NCBI GenBank assembly: GCA_021732415.1
Contig: JAKFVC010000184.1
Span: 1-57,008 of the forward strand
DNA: 57,008 bases
Reading direction: 5' to 3'
From: Planctomycetaceae bacterium
GTDB taxonomy: Bacteria > Planctomycetota > Planctomycetia > Planctomycetales > Planctomycetaceae
Shown one piece after another: positions 1 to 8,017 of the stretch. Below the pieces are notes generated by a model. It was not told the origin of the DNA. It did not search any database and was given only the letters and a program-made list of their open reading frames with translations. A program made the translations under genes and the position numbers. Positions within the stretch are counted from its first letter, which is position 1. The number at the start of each line of letters is the position of its first letter.

Positions 1-311
1 CGGGACCCGACATCACAGATCGGCCAGTTGGGGAGGGGGAAGGTGCGCACCGAATGCGCATCAACCAACAGACCACAAGCTTCCCACGAGAGTCCGCTGA
101 AATCGAATGATTGATGAATTATCAGGGCTAGTGGCCTAAGCTTGTGAATGGACCAGACGAAAATGCATCTGAAAATGCAGAATCGAACGACGCTCGGATT
201 GCCCCTCACCCCCGACCCCTCTCCCCGGAGTACCAGGGCGAGGGGAGCCAGATCAACTCGAAATACCTTGCGTCACTTGCTGACGGCGATTCGTCAGAGA
301 AGTATAGCCGG
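1..311. other. Gene-poor left edge with one repeat arm
   Basis: No gene is supported. The stretch lies 3' of the anti-sigma factor gene. It contains one copy of a C-rich repeat (200-248) whose inverted counterpart closes the window at 56970-57008. The plus-strand reading frame across this stretch is mostly the antisense shadow of the anti-sigma gene. Confidence 0.5.
200..248. repeat. Repeat family Q, copy 1
   Basis: C-rich arm with the core CTCTCCCCGGAGTACCAGGG followed by CGAGGGGAGC. The reverse complement occurs at 56970-57008. Only single arms are visible, one at each end of the window. Confidence 0.75.
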
Positions 312-1160
312 CTACGAGATGTGATCTTGCTTCCGCAAGCCGTCCAGATCGTCGGCATGTCCCGAGCGGACGTAGCAGACATACAAACTCTGCCCGACGC
401 GCCAGACACGGGTGGCGTACATCTTGGGCAGCGGATAATCCACCGCCGCCGTGTTGAAACTGGTTCCGACCGCCGGCAAGTTCGAAATGGCGACTCGGTC
501 CAGATTGATCACCATCAGCACCACCTGGAGCTTTTTCCTCCCCAGCGCCCGGTACGAAAACAAGGCCCCGATCTCCTGCCCCTGCTGCCTGACACTGTCC
601 GCCGAGTCCGCACGGGTCCCATTGGGCATCCAAATATCCGCTGGCAAGACGGGCTCGAACGATCGCTGAAAGTTGGCCCCGCCAGGCGGAGCTTCGGACA
701 ATGCGATCAATTCGCTAAACGACAGTGATGCCTGTCGCGGTGCATTCAGGAAAAACCAGCTTCCAAACGCCAACAGCAGGAGCGCGGCGCTGGTCACCGT
801 AGCGGCCCGGCGTCGGGTCCAGACGTGGTCGGCGGGGCGGGTGCGCGGCAAAGGTTGACTGGTCGTGGTCGGCAGGGCGGTTTCGGTGGTGACCGATTGC
901 GGTGCTGCTGAAGTGGCGGCTGGAGCTTCGATGGCTGCGGAGAGTTGGGCCATCAGCCGGGTTTTGAAGTCGGATGGAATGCTGACATTCCGGATCGCGC
1001 GGCCGAGATCCCGGTCAGACTGCTGCTGAATTTCCCAATAGGTCTGGCAATCGGGACATTGCTGCAGATGCTGCAGTGCCGGCGCAAATTCCCCCTGATC
1101 CGCGTCCGACGAGTCGGGGCGAATGAGAGAAAGCTGGGCTCGAATGTCATCACACGTCAT
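312..1160 (-). CDS. Zinc-finger (ZAS/HC2-type) anti-sigma factor
   Basis: Membrane-anchored anti-sigma factor expected to sequester the ECF sigma factor encoded just upstream (1418-1939, same strand). The 282-aa product has an N-terminal cytoplasmic domain with an exact H-x3-C-x2-C zinc motif (HLQQCPDC, near residue 31). An Ala/Pro/Thr-rich linker follows, then one membrane segment near residues 118-139 (after TRRRAATVTSAALL) and an extracytoplasmic domain of about 140 residues that I do not recognise. I chose the ATG at 1160, not 1208, because GGAAAG lies 9 nt upstream and the extra 16 residues look non-coding. Sigma and anti-sigma genes usually abut or overlap; here 257 bp holding a palindromic repeat separate them. 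The sensing domain, and so the signal, is unknown. Confidence 0.85.
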   Translation of the reverse strand: MTCDDIRAQLSLIRPDSSDADQGEFAPALQHLQQCPDCQTYWEIQQQSDRDLGRAIRNVSIPSDFKTRLMAQLSAAIEAPAATSAAPQSVTTETALPTTTSQPLPRTRPADHVWTRRRAATVTSAALLLLAFGSWFFLNAPRQASLSFSELIALSEAPPGGANFQRSFEPVLPADIWMPNGTRADSADSVRQQGQEIGALFSYRALGRKKLQVVLMVINLDRVAISNLPAVGTSFNTAAVDYPLPKMYATRVWRVGQSLYVCYVRSGHADDLDGLRKQDHIS

Positions 1161-1273
1161 CACAACACACTTTCCGGTCTCCAAACCGAAGCCCGCGGAA
1201 ATCCTCAACCCTGTTTCCGGGGTTGCCGCAGGCTGCCGACATTTGGTCTTTTAGCCAATCGATTGCGCGGGAT

Positions 1274-1380
1274 GAGTGTGTGAGAGTTTCGGAGTGAGAG
1301 AGTATGAGAGTGACGAAAGGTCCAAATCTTGGGACCGCAATGTCACCCCGTTACCCTCACACACTCATACTCTCACACCC
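1274..1380. repeat. Palindromic repeat family A, copy 1
   Basis: Imperfect inverted repeat built of GAGTGTGTGAGAG-type and GAGTATGAGAGTGACG-type words on the left, mirrored by CTCACACACTCATACTCTC on the right, with about 30 bp between. Related copies lie at 31685-31778 and 45992-46086. This copy sits between the sigma and anti-sigma genes. Confidence 0.8.
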
Positions 1381-1417
1381 TTTCGCTCGCGCAAACTTCA
1401 AATCAAACCGTTCTTAA

Positions 1418-1939
1418 TTACTTCGCGGGAAGCGGCGACAAGCGTTTCTTCAGGAGCGATTTCGCTCGTGCCAGACGACTCATTACCGTTCCGATCGGGA
1501 CTTCCAACTGTTCGGCGATCTCCTTGTAACTCAATTCGCCGAAATAGAACAAGACCACTGGCGACCGGTACTCCTCAGGTAACTCGAGTAAAGCGGCCTG
1601 CAACTGTTCTTCGTCAATCGGGTTTTCTAACGCCACTTCCGACGCCGGCTCGGCCACATCCTGCAGGCTGTCGGGTTCTATACCGCAGTGACTTCGTAAT
1701 TGTTTCAAGTAAACATTTCGCAAGATCGCACACAGCCACGATTTCGCCCGTCCCGGTTCGCGCAACTGTTCCAGATGCCGATGGGCCGCGAGAAATGTCT
1801 GCTGGGTGAGATCCTCTGCGTCGGCCGCCGAACCGCTTAAACGGTAGGCGTACCGAAACAGCATCTCCGAGTATTCTTCAACCAACGCCGCGAGCGCAAG
1901 CATGTCGTTTCCGGGCGTAACTGGAGGCTCGATACTCAT
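1418..1939 (-). CDS. ECF-type RNA polymerase sigma factor
   Basis: A 173-aa sigma-70 family protein containing only regions 2 and 4, the layout of group 4 (ECF) sigma factors. Region 2 spans about residues 18-85, with the core-binding stretch around AEDLTQQTFLAAHRHL. Region 4 spans about 115-165, with a helix-turn-helix at LSYKEIAEQLEVPIGTVMSR. The next gene on the same strand encodes an HC2 zinc-finger anti-sigma factor, so this is a sigma/anti-sigma pair controlling extracytoplasmic functions. The start ATG at 1939 is the only one that keeps region 2 intact. The target regulon cannot be read from the sequence. Confidence 0.93.
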   Translation of the reverse strand: MSIEPPVTPGNDMLALAALVEEYSEMLFRYAYRLSGSAADAEDLTQQTFLAAHRHLEQLREPGRAKSWLCAILRNVYLKQLRSHCGIEPDSLQDVAEPASEVALENPIDEEQLQAALLELPEEYRSPVVLFYFGELSYKEIAEQLEVPIGTVMSRLARAKSLLKKRLSPLPAK

Positions 1940-2364
1940 GAGATTCCGAGAAGCGTGGGCTTATTCCCAGGAAGTGGGTGTCACGGTCAAATTTGTGAAA
2001 AAACTTTTCTGGACGCCGTCACGACAAGACAAACCGACTGCCGCGGCGGTGGTTGCTTTGACGTAACCTGCTGATGCACTGCAGTTTGCACGCGGACTCC
2101 TGTTGTGGCAGGTTCAGTATGACACAACTTGTGTCCCAGTGCAATTTGCGGGTTACGTCAAGTTTGCGCGATAGGGGAAGGCTGAGCTTGAATCTTTTTC
2201 GGAAAAATGAAGGAACGGCTGGAATAAAGTCCCCGCGCTCTGGATCATACCTGACGTGGCGGATCGAATATTGGCCCCGATTGATGGCACAGATCCCCGT
2301 CAAGCAAATACATGTGGTTTGAGCCTTGGGCGAACAGCCCGGCTCAACGAGGAGAATGAGGACT
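1940..2364. promoter_or_regulatory. Divergent intergenic region with inverted repeat
   Basis: This gap separates the sigma gene (minus strand) from the lipoprotein gene (plus strand) and must hold both promoters. A perfect 11-bp inverted repeat is visible: TTGACGTAACC at 2058-2068 against GGTTACGTCAA at 2151-2161. Between the arms is a small perfect hairpin, GACACAACTTGTGTC, at 2121-2135. Whether this is an operator or another intergenic palindrome is not clear. A 94-codon minus-strand frame here has no recognisable features and is not called. Confidence 0.45.
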
Positions 2365-2718
2365 ATGAAGAATATCGCTGTTGCTCTGTCGTTGGTTGCG
2401 TTGTCGGCTTACGGTATCGGCTGCTCGGAAGCTCCGAAGCCCGCTCCCGTCGTTGCCCCCCCGCCCGAAGTGAAGGCTCCCGCCGCTGAGACGCCCAAGG
2501 AAGAAGAGAAGAAGGAAGAAGCTGCTCCGGCCGCGACTGAAGAGAAGAAGGAAGAAGCTGCTCCGGCTGCTCCTGAAGAGAAGAAGGAAGAGGCTGCTCC
2601 TGAGGAGAAGAAGGAAGCCGCTCCCGAAGAGAAAAAGGAAGCCGCTCCTGAAGAGAAGAAGGAAGCTGCTCCTGAAGAGAAGAAGGAAGCCGCTGCTGAA
2701 GAGAAGAAGGCTGAATAG
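2365..2718 (+). CDS. Small secreted or lipid-anchored protein with Glu/Lys/Ala/Pro repeats
   Basis: A 117-aa protein of unknown function. The N-terminus (MKNIAVALSLVALSAYGIGC) is a signal peptide ending in a Cys that could be lipidated, although GIGC is a weak lipobox. The rest is low-complexity: a Pro/Ala stretch and then at least seven tandem units of the type EEKKEAAPE, strongly charged and probably extended or helical. The start at 2365 is preferred because GAGGAG lies 9 nt upstream; the frame stays open upstream. A strong intrinsic terminator follows at 2788-2820. The repeats probably act as a spacer or wall-spanning segment; this is inference. Repeat number may vary between strains because the DNA units are near-identical. 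Confidence 0.8.
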   Translation: MKNIAVALSLVALSAYGIGCSEAPKPAPVVAPPPEVKAPAAETPKEEEKKEEAAPAATEEKKEEAAPAAPEEKKEEAAPEEKKEAAPEEKKEAAPEEKKEAAPEEKKEAAAEEKKAE

Positions 2719-2787
2719 TTTTGACTATTCACTTCCGAGCCAGCTATTCTGCGTTAGCGTTTAGCGGTTCGATCTGATTCAATAAAG

Positions 2788-2820
2788 CAAGGGAGACCGT
2801 TTTGGTCTCCCTTGTTTTTT
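2788..2820 (+). terminator. Rho-independent terminator
   Basis: An 11-bp perfect stem, CAAGGGAGACC / GGTCTCCCTTG, with a GTTTT loop and a T-rich tail. It lies 70 bp after the stop of the Glu/Lys-rich lipoprotein gene. Confidence 0.9.
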
Positions 2821-2830
2821 GCGCTGCGCT

Positions 2831-3088
2831 GTAGCCTGACTCTCCAGAGTCGGGCGAGTTCCTCGGAACGCGACCGCCCTCAGTTTCAAGAAGAATGATC
2901 TCACGCAAAGGCGCCAAGGCGCAAAGAAAGCAACGCACAGGTAAATTCTTGGCGCCTTTGCGTGAGATCCGGTCTTTGTTCTTGGACAGCGCCGGGATCT
3001 GGGCATTTCTTTAATTAGTCACCGTTTGTGGTTACATTCGTCGCAGAATGGTTCGCGAAGTTCGCTCGACTCTGGAGAGTCAAGCTAC
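2831..3088. repeat. Palindromic repeat family C, copy 1 (interrupted by family G)
   Basis: Outer arms GTAGCCTGACTCTCCAGAGT (from 2831) and the matching inverted arm ending GAGAGTCAAGCTAC (to 3088) enclose a separate palindrome of family G at 2897-2969. The arm similarity extends to about 35 bp. This is one element apparently inserted into another. Confidence 0.8.
2897..2969. repeat. Palindromic repeat family G, copy 1
   Basis: Arms GATCTCACGCAAAGGCGCCA and its inverse (GGCGCCTTTGCGTGAGATC) flank a short centre. A second copy lies at 53631-53697, also just after a family C arm. Confidence 0.9.
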
Positions 3089-3091
3089 GAC

Positions 3092-3122
3092 AAACAGCCC
3101 GGTGAACTTCACCGGGCTGTTT
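3092..3122. terminator. Terminator hairpin, possibly bidirectional
   Basis: Near-perfect palindrome AAACAGCCCGGTGAA / TTCACCGGGCTGTTT. It lies 35 bp beyond the stop of the minus-strand gene ending at 3157. The A and T runs at its edges would allow termination in either direction. Confidence 0.8.
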
Positions 3123-3156
3123 GGATTGCGATATTTTTGCCTGCGACTCTACCGGC

Positions 3157-3924
3157 TTATTTCTTATTACTGGTCGGCGTGGCGATGGTTCGCGGCTTGC
3201 CTGTGCCGGCATTCGGGGTCGTGTTGACCGCTGGTTTGGCGGCCGTCGTGTTGGTGGCGGGCTGGTTGACCGTGTTGTTGTTGGTCGATGTCGTCTGCTG
3301 TCCGGCATTCGGGTCGCTATTGGGGCTGTCACCAGTAGCCGGTTCCTTCCAAGCTTCGACCGACCAGAACCCGTAGGTTTCGATGACCGTGTGGCCCAGT
3401 TCCACCAGCATGCCGTGGAATTTGCGAGTTGACATGTTGTGGTTTTCAATGACCTGCTGCAGAGCAAACCGGCGATTGGCGGGGATGTAGCTGAAGAATT
3501 TTCCCTTGCCCATCAAGTCGTTCTCGGCGAGCAATTTCAACAATGCCGTACGCGGAACATCGCGTGAGGACCGGGGCAATTCATCCAACCAGGCCATGAC
3601 CCAAATGGTCTTGGCATCGGAACTCAGCACGGCGGACATCGACAGGTTCCACTCTTCGCCCCCTTGCGGTTTCAAGGCGAAGGCAAAGTCGAAGCGGCTC
3701 TGACTTTGAGTCGGCTTCAGACCGATGGCCTCGAGCATCTTCTTGAGCGTCTCTTCGTTCAGAGCACCGGGAGCGGGAGCTTCTTTGGCGGCGGGAGCGC
3801 CTGCAGGGGCCGCGGCGGTTTTTGCCGGTGCGGCGGCCGGGGCAGCATCTTGAGCCATAACGAGCGCGGGAGCCAGTCCCGTCAAGGCCGCGGCAGCGAA
3901 CCAGTCACGACGTGTTACTTCCAT
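3157..3924 (-). CDS. Secreted protein with Tat-like signal and YbjN/CesT-like domain
   Basis: A 255-aa exported protein. The N-terminus MEVTRRDWFAAAALTGLA is a twin-arginine-type signal, with likely cleavage after VMAQ near residue 25. An Ala/Pro-rich linker follows to about residue 50. The central domain (about 53-170) begins LNEETLKKMLEAIGLKP and has the helix-sheet pattern of the YbjN / type III chaperone-like (CesT) fold; the fold is inferred from pattern only. The C-terminal 80 residues are low-complexity, rich in Asn, Thr, Pro and Ala. GAGGGTC just upstream supports the start at 3924. The hairpin at 3092-3122 probably terminates it. The molecular role is unknown. Confidence 0.75.
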   Translation of the reverse strand: MEVTRRDWFAAAALTGLAPALVMAQDAAPAAAPAKTAAAPAGAPAAKEAPAPGALNEETLKKMLEAIGLKPTQSQSRFDFAFALKPQGGEEWNLSMSAVLSSDAKTIWVMAWLDELPRSSRDVPRTALLKLLAENDLMGKGKFFSYIPANRRFALQQVIENHNMSTRKFHGMLVELGHTVIETYGFWSVEAWKEPATGDSPNSDPNAGQQTTSTNNNTVNQPATNTTAAKPAVNTTPNAGTGKPRTIATPTSNKK

Positions 3925-3998
3925 GTCAGACCCTCCTTGGTCGATGTGAGTTCAACTCAGGCAATCGGCCGCTGACATGCATCGGTCGGTTGCCGTGT

Positions 3999-4610
3999 TT
4001 AAGACTGAGGAAACAGGTAATCCAGGCAAATCTGTGACCATGTCTCAAAGCGATCACGGTCTTGGTGAAGTTGTGCCGGTGAGGCAAACCCTGTCTCGAT
4101 TATCGACTTTTCCCGTGGTAGAACTTGTGGCGCATCCAGCTCAAAAATATGAACGATTCCCAAGTGGACCTTGCCGACCTCGGTTAAGTCGTCATTGATC
4201 AGCCCTACCAGACGGTGCTGATAAGTCGTGTTGATGATGACTTCTTCTTCAATTTCCCGCCGCATGGCTTCGAGATACGGCGAGGTATCGCGGCCGGCGT
4301 CGACGCTGGAAATGTGTCCGCCGATGCCGACGGACCGCTTGCTGTGCAGACGACCCTCACCCTGCGCTTTGCCGCGGGTGTAGGAAAAGATCTGGTCCTG
4401 GTACTTGAAGATGCAGTAGGGGATCAACTGCTTGTAGCTGGGATCGGATTCCATTTCCGGCCGCGGACGATAGCTCGTGTGGGCCGGATCGAGGAGCGTC
4501 GTCAGATACGGTTCAGGATTGGCGCTGAATCCCTGAAAATAGCCAACTTCATGGAACAGCAGCGTGGGGACAACCAGGATATGTTCAACGGGTTCAGCAA
4601 CAACGGACAT
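3999..4610 (-). CDS. NUDIX-family hydrolase-like protein
   Basis: A 203-aa protein with a recognisable but modified Nudix box: [12 protein letters not shown] near residues 96-107, a short insert, then [11 protein letters not shown] near 114-124, which matches the REUxEExGU helix. The insert lengthens the loop between the Gly and Glu parts compared with the classical 23-residue box. The first 40 residues ([20 protein letters not shown]) and the rest lack known motifs. NUDIX enzymes hydrolyse nucleoside diphosphates linked to another moiety; the substrate cannot be inferred. It stands alone on the minus strand, 325 bp after the pseudopilin gene. The final Gly of the box appears as Ile/Ile, so activity should be treated as unproven. 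Confidence 0.75.
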   Translation of the reverse strand: MSVVAEPVEHILVVPTLLFHEVGYFQGFSANPEPYLTTLLDPAHTSYRPRPEMESDPSYKQLIPYCIFKYQDQIFSYTRGKAQGEGRLHSKRSVGIGGHISSVDAGRDTSPYLEAMRREIEEEVIINTTYQHRLVGLINDDLTEVGKVHLGIVHIFELDAPQVLPREKSIIETGFASPAQLHQDRDRFETWSQICLDYLFPQS

Positions 4611-4826
4611 AGGGCCCCCGATTCAGGCGTTTGAGATCTGCGAAATCACCAGAAGTCGCCCGCTCCGGCAGCGGCCAGGTGGTTCGGGCGACAGGCGCGG
4701 ATTATCGCAGAAGTAGGCAGCGGCGTGCCAGCCTCACGGGCGAGATGTAAGCGAGGTTCTACGTCACTCTCCGCCAGAAAGATTGGCGTGCGTTTCAAAT
4801 GGCCAAGCCGACCAAAGTATTGAGAC

Positions 4827-4912
4827 AGGTGAGCCGGGTGCCGTGAGGCCCCGGACAATTCGAGATATCGCTCGAACATCCGGTCCGGGGCCTTACGGCA
4901 CCCGGCTCACCT
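4827..4912. repeat. Palindromic repeat family J
   Basis: Arms AGGTGAGCCGGGTGCCGTGA and inverse (CGGCACCCGGCTCACCT), each extended by GGCCCCGGAC. It occupies most of the gap between the pseudopilin and NUDIX genes. A 77-codon open frame across it is an artefact of the repeat. Confidence 0.85.
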
Positions 4913-4935
4913 AAGGCCGTTCTTGCTTGCGACTT

Positions 4936-5883
<948 letters not shown>

Positions 5884-6365
5884 GGATTTGCTCGCTGTGA
5901 CGAAAGTGAAAGCGGACGCTGGCGAAATAGAGAGAAACCGAGTCCGAAAATAGGCCTCGAAATTCCGCAAGGATTGAGAACCACTCAAGACGGAGAAACG
6001 AGCAAAATGCTCAAGCGGACCGCAACAATTATATTATCAGACAATCGTCGACAGGATAGTGAACGAAAGTGGTACTTGATCGTCGCGATGATCCAAATCG
6101 CCATGTTTCGCGATCTGGATGCACTTGCGATTCCCGGGTGGAGGTAGAATTCCACGAGCGGGACACATGGTAAAGTGGACCAAAATGGTCGCATTCGTTC
6201 AGATCATTGTTTGACAGAAAAATGTGACGACAGAAAGATGGGACCAGTGGTTCCCGTTCTTAATCTGGTCTTCATTTTTCTGTCGTCACATTTTTCTGTC
6301 AGGAATGGTCGAAAACTCTGATCTAAGTAGACCTGGAGAGACCATAGTTCTGTTTGGATGGCACC
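5884..6365. other. Intergenic gap with a family F palindrome
   Basis: No gene is supported. The right part contains the family F palindrome at 6211-6301. The 5884-6210 segment should hold the promoter of the pseudopilin gene; no convincing box was identified. Confidence 0.5.
6211..6301. repeat. Palindromic repeat family F, copy 1
   Basis: Near-perfect terminal arms TTGACAGAAAAATGTGACGA + CAGAAA, mirrored at the right end by TTTCTGTCGTCACATTTTTC + TGTCA, with about 40 bp of unrelated centre. A second copy at 43473-43562 has the same arms and a different centre. Confidence 0.92.
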
Positions 6366-7874
6366 CTATTTCTTCTGCGGCACCTTGGGCTTCGGCTTCT
6401 TCGGCTGCTCCATCATTTCTTCGGACTCTGCCATCATCTCGTCCTTCGGCATCATCTTTTTCACGGCCCCTGTTTTGGGCTTCGATTTTGCTGGCATTTC
6501 GTCGTCCATCATGTCTTCGTCGCCGTCCAGCATCATGTCCGATTTCTTGGACATCGCTTTGGACTTGAACGTCGGCTGGTCCGGCTTGTCTCCGGTCAGC
6601 ATATCTCCTAGGCCTGCTTTGAGCGCCTCCCCCTCGGACATCCCTTTCTTCCCGCGTCGTTCTTCTTTCTGATCTGCGAGGTCCTGCTTGTAGAGGTCGG
6701 GATTCATGCCCTCATTTTCCTGCTCGCGTTCTTCCTTGGTCTTCGACTTCTTCTTTTTCGACGCTGCTGGGGCGGCGACGCTGCCACTGACTTTGACGTG
6801 GAAGTTGGCAGGCAGATAGGTGCCTCCCGCGACATGGCGACCTTGTAGTTGAAAACTTTTGGTGGCGTTGGGCAGCAAGAAATACACTTGCCCATCCGCG
6901 TCCTCATAGACGCAGGGGTGGATATTCCCATTCACGACGGCCTCGAGGTGATAACCGACCCCCGTCATCATGGTCGGCAGGGCGACCAAGTCGCGATGGG
7001 TCTTTTGATCCGCAATCGCCTGGTGCTTGGCGAATTGTTTCTGCCAGGCCGCAAATAAATTGGGAGCATTCTTGGTGATGGACGCGATGCGGGGCTTGTC
7101 GAGTTCCGCGGAGTGCTGCGTGACGTAGGTCAAAAACGCGGGATTCTTCAGGGGCTGCACGGCCACGAAGTGCGACGCGGTCCCCGGGGCGACAGTGACC
7201 GCGACACCTTCCTCGCTGCCAATCAGCGTCATCTTGCTGGCGCTGCTGGTCCAATGGGCCGGTTCGGCTCGCAGATGCCGCAGAACTTCATCCCGGTCCG
7301 CGGCAGACAGGCCACTCATGCTGCCGGGGATGATGCCCGGCTTCACGTCTAAATCACGCACGCCATGTGCTGCCAGTTCCCCTTCCAGCTTGGGTTGAGA
7401 GGTCCACATGAACCAGGCCAGAAAGGCAATGAAACCCAAGGCACAGACGACGGGGATGATCCAGGCCCCTTGCACCTGTTTCTTCTGGGAACGCGTTTTC
7501 TGTTTGAGTTGCGTCGCAATGTTGAGGGAAGCAGCCCCGGCGAGCGGCGGCAAACCCAGTTCAGGAGCGACCTCCGGCAGGGAATCGTCGAGCGACGGCA
7601 ATCCCCCGAACGAGGGTAAACCTGCGCTGGGCTGCGGCTCGGGTTTGGCTCGCGTACCAGCGGGAGCCGGCCGGCCAGCTTGAAAGTCCAGTGGCGGCAA
7701 TCCCGGTGCCGTGGCCGTCATCGTCGGGGGATCCGCTGCACCACCGGTGGCTGTCGCCAGGTCCGGAACCAGCAACTTTTCCCCGCAGCGCGGGCACGTT
7801 CCCTTCTTGCCACCGGCGGTATCCGGAACGCGAATCATGGCCTCGCAACTGGGGCAATTGAATTGAATGGCCAT
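6366..7874 (-). CDS. Membrane protein with N-terminal zinc ribbon
   Basis: A 502-aa protein. Residues 1-40 form a zinc ribbon of the MJ0042/FYDLN type, with CPSC near residue 8 and CPRC near residue 28. A Pro/Ala-rich linker leads to one membrane helix near residues 142-163 (GAWIIPVVCALGFIAFLAWF). An unrecognised central domain covers about 170-370. The last 130 residues are highly charged and low-complexity, with Lys runs and many Met-Met and Asp/Glu pairs. Planctomycetes carry many proteins with this ribbon plus membrane layout, and their roles are mostly unknown. The start at 7874 puts the ribbon at the N-terminus, as in relatives. Family L repeats separate it from the gene ending at 8018. 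Confidence 0.75.
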   Translation of the reverse strand: MAIQFNCPSCEAMIRVPDTAGGKKGTCPRCGEKLLVPDLATATGGAADPPTMTATAPGLPPLDFQAGRPAPAGTRAKPEPQPSAGLPSFGGLPSLDDSLPEVAPELGLPPLAGAASLNIATQLKQKTRSQKKQVQGAWIIPVVCALGFIAFLAWFMWTSQPKLEGELAAHGVRDLDVKPGIIPGSMSGLSAADRDEVLRHLRAEPAHWTSSASKMTLIGSEEGVAVTVAPGTASHFVAVQPLKNPAFLTYVTQHSAELDKPRIASITKNAPNLFAAWQKQFAKHQAIADQKTHRDLVALPTMMTGVGYHLEAVVNGNIHPCVYEDADGQVYFLLPNATKSFQLQGRHVAGGTYLPANFHVKVSGSVAAPAASKKKKSKTKEEREQENEGMNPDLYKQDLADQKEERRGKKGMSEGEALKAGLGDMLTGDKPDQPTFKSKAMSKKSDMMLDGDEDMMDDEMPAKSKPKTGAVKKMMPKDEMMAESEEMMEQPKKPKPKVPQKK

Positions 7875-7883
7875 TGGGAAAAT

Positions 7884-8014
7884 CCTAATGTCTAATGACT
7901 AATGTCTAAAAGTTGCCAGCAAGCGACCGTGCGATGAGAAGGCACCCGCAATCCGCGGACAACGCTGCATTCCTCATCCATTTAGTCATTAGGCATTTAG
8001 ACATTAGTCATTTC
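7884..8014. repeat. Palindromic repeat family L
   Basis: Left arm CCTAATGTCTAATGACTAAT and right arm TTAGACATTAGTCATTTC form an inverted pair made of short degenerate words of the TTAGTCATTAG type. It lies between two co-directional minus-strand genes, about 10 bp from the start codon of the downstream one. Confidence 0.75.
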
Positions 8015-8017
8015 ATA

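Noticed and set aside
2019-2303. 94-codon minus-strand frame upstream of the sigma gene region
   Set aside because: Biased composition, no motif, and it covers the divergent promoter region with its inverted repeat.
4646-4879. 77-codon minus-strand frame
   Set aside because: It reads through one arm of the family J palindrome and has no recognisable motif or ribosome binding site.
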